A stretch of 12,137 bases of DNA from Hyphomicrobiales bacterium (GCA_002746425.1 NVXB01000004.1:1-12137), one strand, 5' to 3'; numbered from the stretch's first letter, positions 1-5,412 are shown. Program-made: numbers and translations. Notes: generated by a model from the letters alone, not told the origin.

Positions 1-1
1 G

Positions 2-172
2 GCTCACGCCAAGTGTCACAAGGTTAAAACCCGCGCTGATGTGGCCCAAAAAGCCAAGGTTTATCGCACACGATCAAATCACATAGGTGCAGTTGAAAAG
101 CGCCCTTGGTCACACCTCAAAAAACGCATGGATGGAACGGTTGTTAATCGTGCAACCGGGGAGCCAGTTTGA
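2..172 (+). CDS. HNH endonuclease, C-terminal fragment (cut by window edge)
   Basis: An open frame enters from the left edge and ends at TGA 170-172, giving the last 56 residues of a protein. It begins AHAKCHKVKT, which resembles the final metal-binding stretch of small phage HNH endonucleases, where a Cys-His-x-x-Lys-Thr segment ends the fold. It continues with a basic tail containing RPWSHLKKRMDGTVV, which resembles the C-terminal tails of alphaproteobacterial phage HNH proteins. The first His-Asn part of the motif lies outside the window, so the assignment rests on the tail alone. The stop overlaps the TTG start of the methyltransferase gene by three bases (TTGA), so the two are probably translationally coupled. 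HNH proteins in phages act in packaging, homing or restriction; which applies here cannot be seen. Confidence 0.6.
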   Translation, partial: AHAKCHKVKTRADVAQKAKVYRTRSNHIGAVEKRPWSHLKKRMDGTVVNRATGEPV

Positions 173-1338
173 GCGCCCCTGTTGCCTACTACAACGAAAA
201 CGATCCATTCGCCGCCCAATGGCTACGCAATTTAATTTCAGCCGGCCACATAGCGCCTGGTGATGTTGATGAAAGAGATATTAGAGATGTCAGGCCAACT
301 GACCTTGTTCGATACACCCAATGTCATTTCTTCGCCGGAATTGGCGTCTGGTCCTATGCACTCAGGCTCGCCGGCTGGCCGGACGATAGACCAGTATGGA
401 CGGGATCATGTCCCTGCCCCCCATTCAGCGCAGCCGGTAAAGGGTCTCAGTGTCCATCATGCGGTGGGCGAAGTTGTCTCGCACATCCTCTCGTCACAGC
501 CGGATGGATATGTCTTGATTGCCGCGACGTGTGGGCCGGTGATGATCGCCACTTGCTCCCCGAATTTGAACGCCTCATCGGCCAGTGCGGACCTCCAACG
601 GTCTTTGGCGAGCAAGTTGCATCAAAAGATGGAAGGGCGTGGTTCTACACTTTACGCGCTGTCATGGAAAGAATGGGTTTTGCCATCGGGTCCGCCGATT
701 TGTGCGCTGCGGGCGTCGGCTCGCCGAACATCCGGCAAAGGATATTCTTCACAGCCCACAATTTGCAACCTGCTGCAAGCTGGCTGGGGCACGCCAACAG
801 CCCACGAACCACGGTTGGGATATCAGAACAGGAGGAATGGCAAAAAGGGCTCTCAAAAGTCGATGACAACGGAAGTGATCGACTATTTCGACCCGAACCG
901 GGGCGACCCAGTGTTGTGCGGCTGGCCAACCGTGACAGCGACGGATGCGATCAAACGCGGGAATGTAGCACCTCGTCCCGGAATGATGGGCTTGAGCGAG
1001 ACAGTGCCGTTAGCGGGGTGGCCAGCACCCATATCATCGAACGCAACATCGGGACCGGATTACGCGATAGCGAACCGGGAAAATTCGGGCGGAATGAGTT
1101 TGCCGACAGTAGCCTCGATCGCAGGCCCAGCCCGACTAACGGTTTCTGGCGAGATGCTGATTGGCTCTTTTGCAGAGATGGAAAGTGGCGGCCAGTTGAA
1201 CCCGGCACATTCCCGTTGGTTGCAAAGTCTGCCAACAGAGTGGGACGATTGCGGGGTTACGGTAACGCGATCAACGCGCAAGTCGCGAAAACCTTCATTG
1301 AAGCCTGCATGCAAATCCAAGGAGAGCCAACACAATGA
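169..1338 (+). CDS. Phage C5-cytosine DNA methyltransferase (Dcm-like)
   Basis: This 389-residue enzyme should transfer a methyl group from S-adenosylmethionine to C5 of cytosine in DNA. Visible motifs: FAGIG (55-59, motif I, cofactor), PCPPFS (82-87, motif IV, catalytic Cys83; the usual Gln after Cys is Pro), GEQV (147-150, motif VI, variant of ENV), RQRIFF (189-194, motif VIII) and GYGNAINAQVA (363-373, motif X). An insertion between motifs IV and VI carries CPSC (95-98) and CLDC (115-118), a possible zinc-binding loop. The target-recognition stretch, about 197-328, is hydrophilic and looks poorly folded. The TTG start is chosen because no in-frame ATG precedes residue 166, GGGGAG lies 5 nt upstream, and the N-terminus matches the family as I know it. 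No cognate restriction gene is seen apart from the HNH neighbour, so it is probably an orphan protecting phage DNA. A second long frame overlaps it. Confidence 0.9.
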   Translation: MSAPVAYYNENDPFAAQWLRNLISAGHIAPGDVDERDIRDVRPTDLVRYTQCHFFAGIGVWSYALRLAGWPDDRPVWTGSCPCPPFSAAGKGSQCPSCGGRSCLAHPLVTAGWICLDCRDVWAGDDRHLLPEFERLIGQCGPPTVFGEQVASKDGRAWFYTLRAVMERMGFAIGSADLCAAGVGSPNIRQRIFFTAHNLQPAASWLGHANSPRTTVGISEQEEWQKGLSKVDDNGSDRLFRPEPGRPSVVRLANRDSDGCDQTRECSTSSRNDGLERDSAVSGVASTHIIERNIGTGLRDSEPGKFGRNEFADSSLDRRPSPTNGFWRDADWLFCRDGKWRPVEPGTFPLVAKSANRVGRLRGYGNAINAQVAKTFIEACMQIQGEPTQ

Positions 1339-1342
1339 GTAA
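287..1342 (+). CDS. Candidate overlapping gene in the +1 frame of the methyltransferase
   Basis: A 351-residue frame lies almost wholly inside the methyltransferase gene, shifted by one base, and ends four bases after it at TAA 1340-1342. From ATG 287 it starts MSGQLTLFDTPNVISSPE; GAAAGAG ends 9 nt upstream and could be a ribosome-binding site. An upstream GTG at 260 is also in frame. Characteristic segments are GSTLYALSWKEWVLPSG, LRASARRTSG, three GWPTPTAxD-like repeats (coding positions 779-811, 917-949, 1013-1045) and GGQLNPAHSRWLQSLPTEWDDC near the end. I recall similar sequences in databases, often annotated as hypothetical or as methyltransferase, but have not verified this. No function is assigned. 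It may be a real overprinted gene or a shadow frame kept open by base composition. Absence of stops over about 1 kb and the apparently conserved start and end favour coding. Confidence 0.42.
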   Translation: MSGQLTLFDTPNVISSPELASGPMHSGSPAGRTIDQYGRDHVPAPHSAQPVKGLSVHHAVGEVVSHILSSQPDGYVLIAATCGPVMIATCSPNLNASSASADLQRSLASKLHQKMEGRGSTLYALSWKEWVLPSGPPICALRASARRTSGKGYSSQPTICNLLQAGWGTPTAHEPRLGYQNRRNGKKGSQKSMTTEVIDYFDPNRGDPVLCGWPTVTATDAIKRGNVAPRPGMMGLSETVPLAGWPAPISSNATSGPDYAIANRENSGGMSLPTVASIAGPARLTVSGEMLIGSFAEMESGGQLNPAHSRWLQSLPTEWDDCGVTVTRSTRKSRKPSLKPACKSKESQHNE

Positions 1343-1598
1343 GCAAGACAGTATTTCCCGCAATGCAAACTTGGCCAAATGGTGTGTTCATATCTTGGGG
1401 CCTGACGAGGTTCACGCGATGCCCACATACGAGGAGGCAGTGAAAGAATCTGACAAGCTCAACGGTTACCTCGCTGAGCGCCTCACCAACCATGCACACA
1501 TTGAAGACATTCTGTGTTTTGCACATGCAGCACCTTGGCCACATAGCGATGAATCGCACGCTGAAGATTTGCTTGCAGCCCTTGGTGAACAGCCATGA
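1335..1598 (+). CDS. Hypothetical phage protein, 87 aa
   Basis: No function is recognised. The product is a small soluble acidic protein with no membrane segment or signal peptide. Two segments, KWCVHILGPDEVHAMPTYEEA and CFAHAAPWPHSDESHAEDL, resemble small proteins I have seen in early regions of alphaproteobacterial prophages; this is recollection, not a search. The first half reads as a small alpha-beta unit and the second as a Trp/His-containing loop and helix. ATG overlaps the methyltransferase stop in an ATGA junction, and the next gene overlaps its own stop the same way, so it is coupled on both sides. It cannot be initiated independently of the operon by any promoter I can see. It is probably real because its frame lies exactly between its neighbours' stop and start. 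Confidence 0.75.
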   Translation: MSKQDSISRNANLAKWCVHILGPDEVHAMPTYEEAVKESDKLNGYLAERLTNHAHIEDILCFAHAAPWPHSDESHAEDLLAALGEQP

Positions 1599-1768
1599 CC
1601 GCCCCAGACAAATACTTCGCTGCAATCCGCGAGCTTAATAAAGCCGCCTATGCAGCAATAAGCGCCAGCACCGGTAACCCTCGGCCACTGCTTGATATTG
1701 CTTGGGCAACAGACAGGCTGGTTGATCAGTATGGCGGGCCCACAAACCCAAAAGAGACCCAGCCATGA
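1595..1768 (+). CDS. Small hypothetical protein, 57 aa
   Basis: This short frame fills the space between two longer genes exactly. Its ATG overlaps the upstream stop (ATGA) and its own TGA overlaps the next ATG (ATGA). The product starts MTAPDKYFAAIRELNKAAYA and continues through an Ala-rich amphipathic helix to a second helix with LDIAWATDRLVDQYG, ending in a polar Pro/Lys/Thr tail. It is predicted to be a small, soluble, mostly helical protein with no Cys pairs and no membrane segment. I do not recognise a family. The evidence for coding is the perfect tiling within the operon and the plausible amphipathic composition. Without it there would be a 166-nt gap in an otherwise gapless array. 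Confidence 0.7.
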   Translation: MTAPDKYFAAIRELNKAAYAAISASTGNPRPLLDIAWATDRLVDQYGGPTNPKETQP

Positions 1769-2217
1769 CAGATCAACCAGATGGAGCCGTCTTACTCGCT
1801 GAGATAATGGAAGGGCTGGAAGGCGTGACGCCATCGCCTTGGGCCTACATGCCCAACGAATTTGATGACTGGGGCACTGTTCGGGCAAAGATTTCAAACG
1901 CCGGACAGAGCTACGGCGCTGCGGTGTCTTTTACTCGCACCCACAACGCTGTTGATTACGCCAAACACTGGAAAGACGGAACAGACCCATACAGCGATAA
2001 TGGGAAACACCTCGCCCGCTGCTCCCCTGACAACATCCGTGCCATCTCTGCTGCCATGAAGGCCAAAGACAGCGAGATAGAGAGGTTGAAGGCCACAGTT
2101 AAGCAGGCGGACCTAGAGCATAACGAAACAGTTAAATTGCTGCGCGAATTGATAAAGGATCGAGACGAGATAATCGACGCGCTGGTCACCCTCAAGGGAG
2201 GCGAAGCAGATGGTTGA
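1765..2217 (+). CDS. Ead/Ea22-like phage protein
   Basis: This 150-residue protein resembles the loosely defined ead/Ea22 group of accessory proteins in lambdoid and alphaproteobacterial prophages. The sequence hints are an N-terminal helix followed by GVTPSPWAY (about 20-28) and a later HLARCSPDNIRAISAAMKAK (about 82-101), the pattern I associate with that group ('GVTPGPW' then 'LARCDPDTIRAL'). The C-terminal 50 residues form a charged heptad-like segment (EIERLKATVKQADLEHNETV onward), probably a coiled coil that mediates oligomerisation. The molecular role of the family is not established; such genes are dispensable in lab phages. It starts in an ATGA overlap with the previous gene and its end overlaps the next gene by 8 nt. 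No transmembrane segment or enzyme motif is visible. Confidence 0.65.
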   Translation: MTDQPDGAVLLAEIMEGLEGVTPSPWAYMPNEFDDWGTVRAKISNAGQSYGAAVSFTRTHNAVDYAKHWKDGTDPYSDNGKHLARCSPDNIRAISAAMKAKDSEIERLKATVKQADLEHNETVKLLRELIKDRDEIIDALVTLKGGEADG

Positions 2218-2662
2218 GGAAACCTATGAACCGGGTGACGCCTGTCCAGAAAGCGGGTGCCCTGGAAAGCTACAAGAAGCAGACCCGGTCAATTGTAGCT
2301 GCCATATAGCACCACCTTGCTCCGCCTGCACTGACGCTGGTTATGAGTGTGGCACCTGTGGGTGGGAAAGCAACCATGAACGTCACGAGTTCGAATTTAC
2401 TCCGATGGCCCCACAAGTACAAAAAGACAGAACCGATGAAACAACATGGACGCGCACAGACAACGCTTTCAACAGCACACCCTTCACCCGCTGTTGCGGA
2501 ACTGCGGCGATAAATACCGAACGATGCCCAAATTGCAACGCGAGGATTACTTTTCACGAAGACGGATTGGCGGAACGTCGCAGGCAAGTTGGCCCCGGGA
2601 GCTGCTTAATGTGCGGTAAGCCTGTAGGCCCCCTAGAAATTTCTGGAAATTGTTGTTGTTAG
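2210..2662 (+). CDS. Cysteine-rich zinc-ribbon-like protein, 150 aa
   Basis: Seventeen of 150 residues are cysteine. Four CxxC pairs are visible: CSAC (37-40), CGTC (47-50), CPNC (106-109) and CLMC (132-135). Additional Cys lie at 12, 17, 29, 31, 95 and 96, and the protein ends in Cys-Cys-Cys. This arrangement suggests two or more zinc ribbons joined by a polar linker (about 55-90, rich in His, Glu, Thr). There is no signal peptide, so the cysteines probably bind metal in the cytoplasm rather than form disulphides. A DNA-, RNA- or protein-binding adaptor role would fit but is inference only. GGGAGG lies 9 nt upstream of the ATG, which overlaps the preceding gene by 8 nt. I do not recognise a named family. 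Confidence 0.7.
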   Translation: MVEETYEPGDACPESGCPGKLQEADPVNCSCHIAPPCSACTDAGYECGTCGWESNHERHEFEFTPMAPQVQKDRTDETTWTRTDNAFNSTPFTRCCGTAAINTERCPNCNARITFHEDGLAERRRQVGPGSCLMCGKPVGPLEISGNCCC

Positions 2663-2677
2663 AGAAGGACCAACCCC

Positions 2678-2806
2678 ATGGGTAAAGCACTCAAGCCAAA
2701 GCCGACAGTATGGATAATGCGAGAATTGCCGTCCTTCTACCCTTGGGACACTCGATGCAAAGCCATCAAATCTTGGAACGAAATCCGTGAGAGGAAAACC
2801 CCATGA
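2678..2806 (+). CDS. Very small hypothetical protein, 42 aa
   Basis: A short frame follows AAGGA (spacing about 9 nt), a good ribosome-binding site, and ends in an ATGA overlap with the next gene. The product, starting MGKALKPKPTVWIMRELPSF, is basic and tryptophan-rich (Trp at three positions). It has an Arg/Lys/Glu-rich C-terminal half that could form a single helix. No family is recognised. It is supported by the ribosome-binding site, the coupled stop/start and the fact that it fills the only space between two real genes. It could alternatively be a leader peptide used to deliver ribosomes to the following gene. Confidence 0.6.
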   Translation: MGKALKPKPTVWIMRELPSFYPWDTRCKAIKSWNEIRERKTP

Positions 2807-3000
2807 CTAACACCCCAACACCCATAGTAGCGGACACACAGACAGAATGGCGAACTTGCGGATCGTGCGGCAACATTTACGAAGGCCAATTCGGCGATTG
2901 CCAGAAGTGCAAAAAGATCAAGAAAACAGCCTTTGGCGGCAGCACAGGTCGGAAAATTGGCCGTGTAACTTTGGATATAATGGAGGGAAATCATGACTGA
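2803..3000 (+). CDS. Small zinc-ribbon protein, 65 aa
   Basis: A compact protein with one clear zinc-ribbon signature: Cys19, Cys22, Cys33 and Cys36 in the pattern CxxC-x10-CxxC (CGSCGNIYEGQFGDCQKC). A basic KKIKK stretch and a polar tail follow. Four-cysteine ribbons of this size commonly bind nucleic acid or serve as protein-interaction modules; the basic patch after the ribbon fits nucleic-acid contact, but this is inference. The N-terminal 15 residues are Thr/Pro-rich and probably disordered. The start lies in an ATGA overlap with the 42-residue gene and its end overlaps the MazG-like gene by 8 nt, so expression should be tied to both. No specific family name can be given. Confidence 0.7.
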   Translation: MTNTPTPIVADTQTEWRTCGSCGNIYEGQFGDCQKCKKIKKTAFGGSTGRKIGRVTLDIMEGNHD

Positions 3001-3898
3001 CACACAGAGAGCCGATTACTACTTCCAAGAAGGTGTTAAACCGTGGTTGCTGAAATGCTTTGGCCCAGAAATTGCCGCCGACAAGCACGAACGCAATCAC
3101 CGTTTTATAGAGGAAGCGCTTGAACTGGTCCAATCCACAGGCTGCACTGCGAGCGAAGCCCATCAACTTGTGGATTACGTGTTTGGCCGCGATGTTGGCG
3201 ACCCAAAGCAGGAAGTTGGCGGCGTAATGGTGACACTCGCTGCGCTGTGCCTGGCTAACGACATGGACATGCACAAGTGCGGCGATACCGAGCTTGCTCG
3301 CGTATGGACGAAGGTTGAGGCAATCCGCGCCAAGCAGGCAGCCAAACCGAAGCATTCGCCCCTGCCACAGACACCCGCCCCATCTCCCACAGATAAGATC
3401 GTGGTGAAGAAGCTGAAATGGCAACATGAGAATGTTAAAGGTACGCATTTAACTGCGAAAGTACCGAACACAGACGGTTTGAACATCTATGTCGCTTGGG
3501 TGAGTTCATCGTCTGGTTTATGGGAATATGGCAACCAAAATGGGCCATGCGAAATTGCCCCAGAAGACAATCCAAGAACATGCGAAGAAGCGCAGTCAAG
3601 GTGCCAAGAGCTTCATGTCGCTGAAATCATCGCCGCCATAGACGCCACTGCCACAGTCAAAGCTATACGCCGTGATGCGCTGGAAGAAGCGGCGAGCTAT
3701 TGTGAGCAAAACATTATGCAGATCGGATGGGATAGAACATCCCGTAAAGAGATTGTCGAGTATACGCCACACCCATTTGAACCAATGGTCAAAGCCGGCT
3801 CCGAACAACAAAGCGGCATGGGATATGCCGCATGTATCCGCGCACTCAAAGACAACATCGGTATTTCCGATCCTGAGATTACAGGGGGTGGTGAGTGA
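2993..3898 (+). CDS. MazG-like NTP pyrophosphohydrolase domain fused to phage accessory modules
   Basis: The first ~115 residues resemble phage MazG-like all-alpha nucleotide pyrophosphohydrolases, which cleave (d)NTPs to monophosphates plus pyrophosphate. The helix FIEEALELVQ contains the metal-binding EExxE motif (Glu40, Glu41, Glu44). The expected second motif, ExxD, appears as Glu74-Val-Gly-Gly77, so the terminal acid is absent. From memory, related phage proteins share this variant. A Pro-rich linker (121-134) follows, then a beta-rich module (about 136-218) starting VVKKLKWQHENVKGTHL that resembles small stand-alone phage proteins. The C-terminal helical segment (about 222-290) has REAA/RALK-like features common in phage early proteins. 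GGAGG lies just upstream of the ATG. Possible roles are controlling dNTP pools during phage replication or degrading alarmones. Activity is uncertain given the missing acid. Confidence 0.72.
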   Translation: MTDTQRADYYFQEGVKPWLLKCFGPEIAADKHERNHRFIEEALELVQSTGCTASEAHQLVDYVFGRDVGDPKQEVGGVMVTLAALCLANDMDMHKCGDTELARVWTKVEAIRAKQAAKPKHSPLPQTPAPSPTDKIVVKKLKWQHENVKGTHLTAKVPNTDGLNIYVAWVSSSSGLWEYGNQNGPCEIAPEDNPRTCEEAQSRCQELHVAEIIAAIDATATVKAIRRDALEEAASYCEQNIMQIGWDRTSRKEIVEYTPHPFEPMVKAGSEQQSGMGYAACIRALKDNIGISDPEITGGGE

Positions 3899-4134
3899 TG
3901 AATATCAGAATGGCAGAAAGAATTGTCAGCTCATTCAATAGTTCAGAATTTAGCTGCCCTCATTGCGGCGAAAATCATGATATTTCTGACGGTGAAGTGG
4001 CCCAACAGATCATCTCGTATTGGGGAGATGAGGTCAATGAATTTACTTGCGGCGAATGCAACTCTGACTTTGTCGTCAAGGAGATCGTTTGTCGCTCATT
4101 TGAGACAGCCAAAACCCTAGAAGAGCTTGAATAG
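3898..4134 (+). CDS. Small zinc-ribbon-like protein, 78 aa
   Basis: Two Cys pairs, CPHC (20-23) and CGEC (51-54), frame an acidic helix, giving a split zinc-ribbon pattern CxxC-x27-CxxC. The stretch SCPHCGENHDISDGEVAQQ suggests a ribbon knuckle followed by a helix. The remainder is acidic and ends in a Glu-rich tail. ATG 3898 overlaps the stop of the MazG-like gene by one base (TGATG), with a G-rich GGGGGTGG upstream as a possible ribosome-binding site. A GTG at 3895 would add one residue. No enzyme motif is visible and no family is recognised; a metal-stabilised adaptor or DNA-binding protein is possible. It is the third Cys-pair protein in this operon. Confidence 0.72.
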   Translation: MNIRMAERIVSSFNSSEFSCPHCGENHDISDGEVAQQIISYWGDEVNEFTCGECNSDFVVKEIVCRSFETAKTLEELE

Positions 4135-4146
4135 GAGGCACACCCT

Positions 4147-4329
4147 ATGACCCCAGAACAAGAGAACACGCTAGCGCTCCTAGAGGCTGGAACACATGTC
4201 TTGGTGCCGAAGAAGGCAAGTAGGGCAATGTTAACCGCCGGTGCATCCGCTTGGCTTGCAGACCCTGAAAGACGAAGCACAACGCTTTACCGAGCCATGA
4301 TCCAAGCAGCACAGGAGGAACAACAGTGA
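4147..4329 (+). CDS. Small hypothetical protein, 60 aa
   Basis: The gene follows a strong AGGAGG ribbon-binding site about 9 nt before ATG, after one of only two true gaps (12 nt) in the operon. The product begins MTPEQENTLALLEAGTHVLV and has two short amphipathic helices separated by a Lys-Lys-Ala-Ser turn, ending in a Glu/Gln-rich tail. It has no cysteines, no membrane segment and no recognisable motif. Its last codons contain the CAGGAGG that serves as ribosome-binding site for the next gene, so the sequence of its C-terminus (AQEEQQ) is partly dictated by translation signals. Function unknown. Confidence 0.7.
   Translation: MTPEQENTLALLEAGTHVLVPKKASRAMLTAGASAWLADPERRSTTLYRAMIQAAQEEQQ
4312..4328 (+). 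promoter_or_regulatory. Ribosome-binding cassette, copy 1
   Basis: CAGGAGGAACAACAGTGA places a near-perfect Shine-Dalgarno 14 nt (from its C) before GTG 4326. It lies in the last codons of the 60-residue gene. It shares CAGGAGG and identical spacing with the later copies. Confidence 0.7.
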
Positions 4330-4607
4330 GAAGAGCAATACAGAGAGCAATTAATGAAGGCATTGACGAAGGGTTTGAAAATCGTCTCGCATCGATGTGT
4401 GACGGTTATCATGAGCCGGACGAGCGATGCCCAATGCGGATTGAAGATGGGTGCGCCTGTCTGCGAGTAAGGTACGCCAAATTGCCATGGTTTCGAAAAG
4501 TGTTAGCCAAAGCACCGTTAAAGACTTCCAGAGACGCCGTTTTAAGGGCGCTGATAGAAGTGGAAATTGATAGTCTCCCCACCCCACCACAGGAGGGTAA
4601 GGCATGA
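4326..4607 (+). CDS. Hypothetical protein with a Cys/His cluster, 93 aa
   Basis: The product starts with a GTG codon that overlaps the preceding stop (GTGA), with CAGGAGGA properly spaced upstream. It is a basic helical protein with a potential metal-binding cluster in its middle: Cys25, His29, Cys35, Cys43 and Cys45, within a segment running from ASMCDGYHE to CACLRV. The N-terminus (RRAIQRAINEGIDEGFEN) is an amphipathic helix and the C-terminal third is a second helical region with a Pro-rich end. No family is recognised. Its final residues PQEGKA are encoded by the next gene's ribosome-binding cassette. It could be a regulatory or DNA-associated phage protein, but nothing in the sequence proves that. 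Confidence 0.68.
   Translation: MRRAIQRAINEGIDEGFENRLASMCDGYHEPDERCPMRIEDGCACLRVRYAKLPWFRKVLAKAPLKTSRDAVLRALIEVEIDSLPTPPQEGKA
4590..4606 (+). promoter_or_regulatory. Ribosome-binding cassette, copy 2
   Basis: CAGGAGGGTAAGGCATGA leads to ATG 4604. It differs from copy 3 at only two bases over 18, including the overlapping stop/start. Confidence 0.75.
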
Positions 4608-4984
4608 GCGGTAAATGGAAAGTTGGCCAAAAGGCTTTCATTGTTTGGCCCAAAACCTACAGCGGCAAGCCAAGACTTGAGCACTTCGAAATAACAAAAA
4701 TAGGCCGGAAATGGGCGTACTTTGATAATAGTGGGCGTGAAGATAGGTTTGATGTCTTGTCTGGCGAAATCGACGGTAAAGGTTATTGCTCACCGGGGCA
4801 CGCATACGTTTCTGAGCTAGGATACCACGATGAAGTAAGGATGAACCAAGCGTGGCTGAAACTTGGGAAAGCCGTTAGAGCATACCACCCACCAGAACAT
4901 CTCATCTACGTTCAGCTTGATGAATTCTACACAATCCTAACAGGGAAACCTCTTGGTATTTCGGCACAGGAGGGTAAAACATGA
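4604..4984 (+). CDS. Hypothetical phage protein with beta-rich N-terminus, 126 aa
   Basis: The N-terminal half alternates hydrophobic and polar residues, as in WKVGQKAFIVWPK and FEITKIGRKWAYFDN, suggesting a small beta-barrel. Similar short proteins with VGQ...V...KVGRKW patterns are common in alphaproteobacterial prophages, by recollection rather than search. The C-terminal part (from about residue 75) is helical with a charged KLGKAVRAYHPPEHLIYVQL segment. No catalytic motif, membrane segment or zinc site is visible. ATG lies in an ATGA overlap and follows the 18-nt cassette CAGGAGGGTAAGGCATGA. The C-terminus QEGKT is again generated by the next copy of that cassette. SH3-like or chromo-like barrels could bind nucleic acid, but this is speculative. 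Confidence 0.72.
   Translation: MSGKWKVGQKAFIVWPKTYSGKPRLEHFEITKIGRKWAYFDNSGREDRFDVLSGEIDGKGYCSPGHAYVSELGYHDEVRMNQAWLKLGKAVRAYHPPEHLIYVQLDEFYTILTGKPLGISAQEGKT
4967..4983 (+). promoter_or_regulatory. Ribosome-binding cassette, copy 3
   Basis: CAGGAGGGTAAAACATGA leads to ATG 4981 of the HD hydrolase gene. It has the same length and spacing as copy 2. Confidence 0.75.
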
Positions 4985-5409
4985 GCGACTGGTTGAACCG
5001 AGCTATGGCCTGCGCAGCTATTTACCACGCCGGGCAAACTGATAAAGCGGGACAGGACTATATATTTCACTTGAAGCGTGTCGCTGATCGTCTGTCTGGG
5101 GATGACCAGGCTGTCGCGTGGCTTCATGACATCATTGAAGACACCTGTTATCGAATGGCGAGTCTGCAACAAGCCTTCCCTGTTCACATCGCCAATGCCG
5201 TGGACGCCATGACCAAACGAGGTGGTGAATCCTATGCAACCTATCTCAACCGCGTAAAAACCAACGATATGGCCCTGCGAGTAAAGCTTGCAGACATAGC
5301 GGATAATTCAGACCCAGAACGTCTTGCAAAGCTGGATGAGAAAACACGGCAGCGGTTGAAAAAGAAGTATGAAACCGCGCTGGAAATCCTGTTGCAGGAG
5401 GGTGAATAG
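4981..5409 (+). CDS. HD-domain hydrolase, Mesh1/SpoT-like (putative alarmone hydrolase)
   Basis: This 142-residue protein matches the short stand-alone HD hydrolases related to the (p)ppGpp 3'-pyrophosphohydrolase domain of SpoT and to Mesh1. Visible signatures: AAIYHAGQTDKAGQDYIFH (13-30; the usual AxxxHxGQ...YxxH entry), His30 as first metal ligand, HDIIED (49-54) with the His-Asp pair and the ED diad, and KLADIADN (102-109) with Asp105 in the position of the last conserved Asp. There is no synthetase, TGS or ACT domain. It would be cytosolic and manganese-dependent, removing pyrophosphate from alarmones or a related nucleotide. In a prophage this could blunt the host stringent response; that role is inference. 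It starts in an ATGA overlap behind the second ribosome-binding cassette. Substrate could also be another nucleotide. Confidence 0.78.
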   Translation: MSDWLNRAMACAAIYHAGQTDKAGQDYIFHLKRVADRLSGDDQAVAWLHDIIEDTCYRMASLQQAFPVHIANAVDAMTKRGGESYATYLNRVKTNDMALRVKLADIADNSDPERLAKLDEKTRQRLKKKYETALEILLQEGE

Positions 5410-5412
5410 ATG
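5395..5412 (+). promoter_or_regulatory. Ribosome-binding cassette, copy 4 (variant)
   Basis: CAGGAGGGTGAATAGATG leads to ATG 5410 with one extra base of spacing; here the stop abuts rather than overlaps the start. Confidence 0.7.

Noticed and set aside
2918..3448. Minus-strand frame of 176 codons opposite the MazG-like gene
   Set aside because: The plus strand gene has clear motifs and fits the operon; the antisense product shows no recognisable domain.
3672..3941. Plus-strand frame of 89 codons in the end of the MazG-like gene
   Set aside because: It is internal to a larger in-operon gene, with no ribosome-binding site and no junction with a neighbour.
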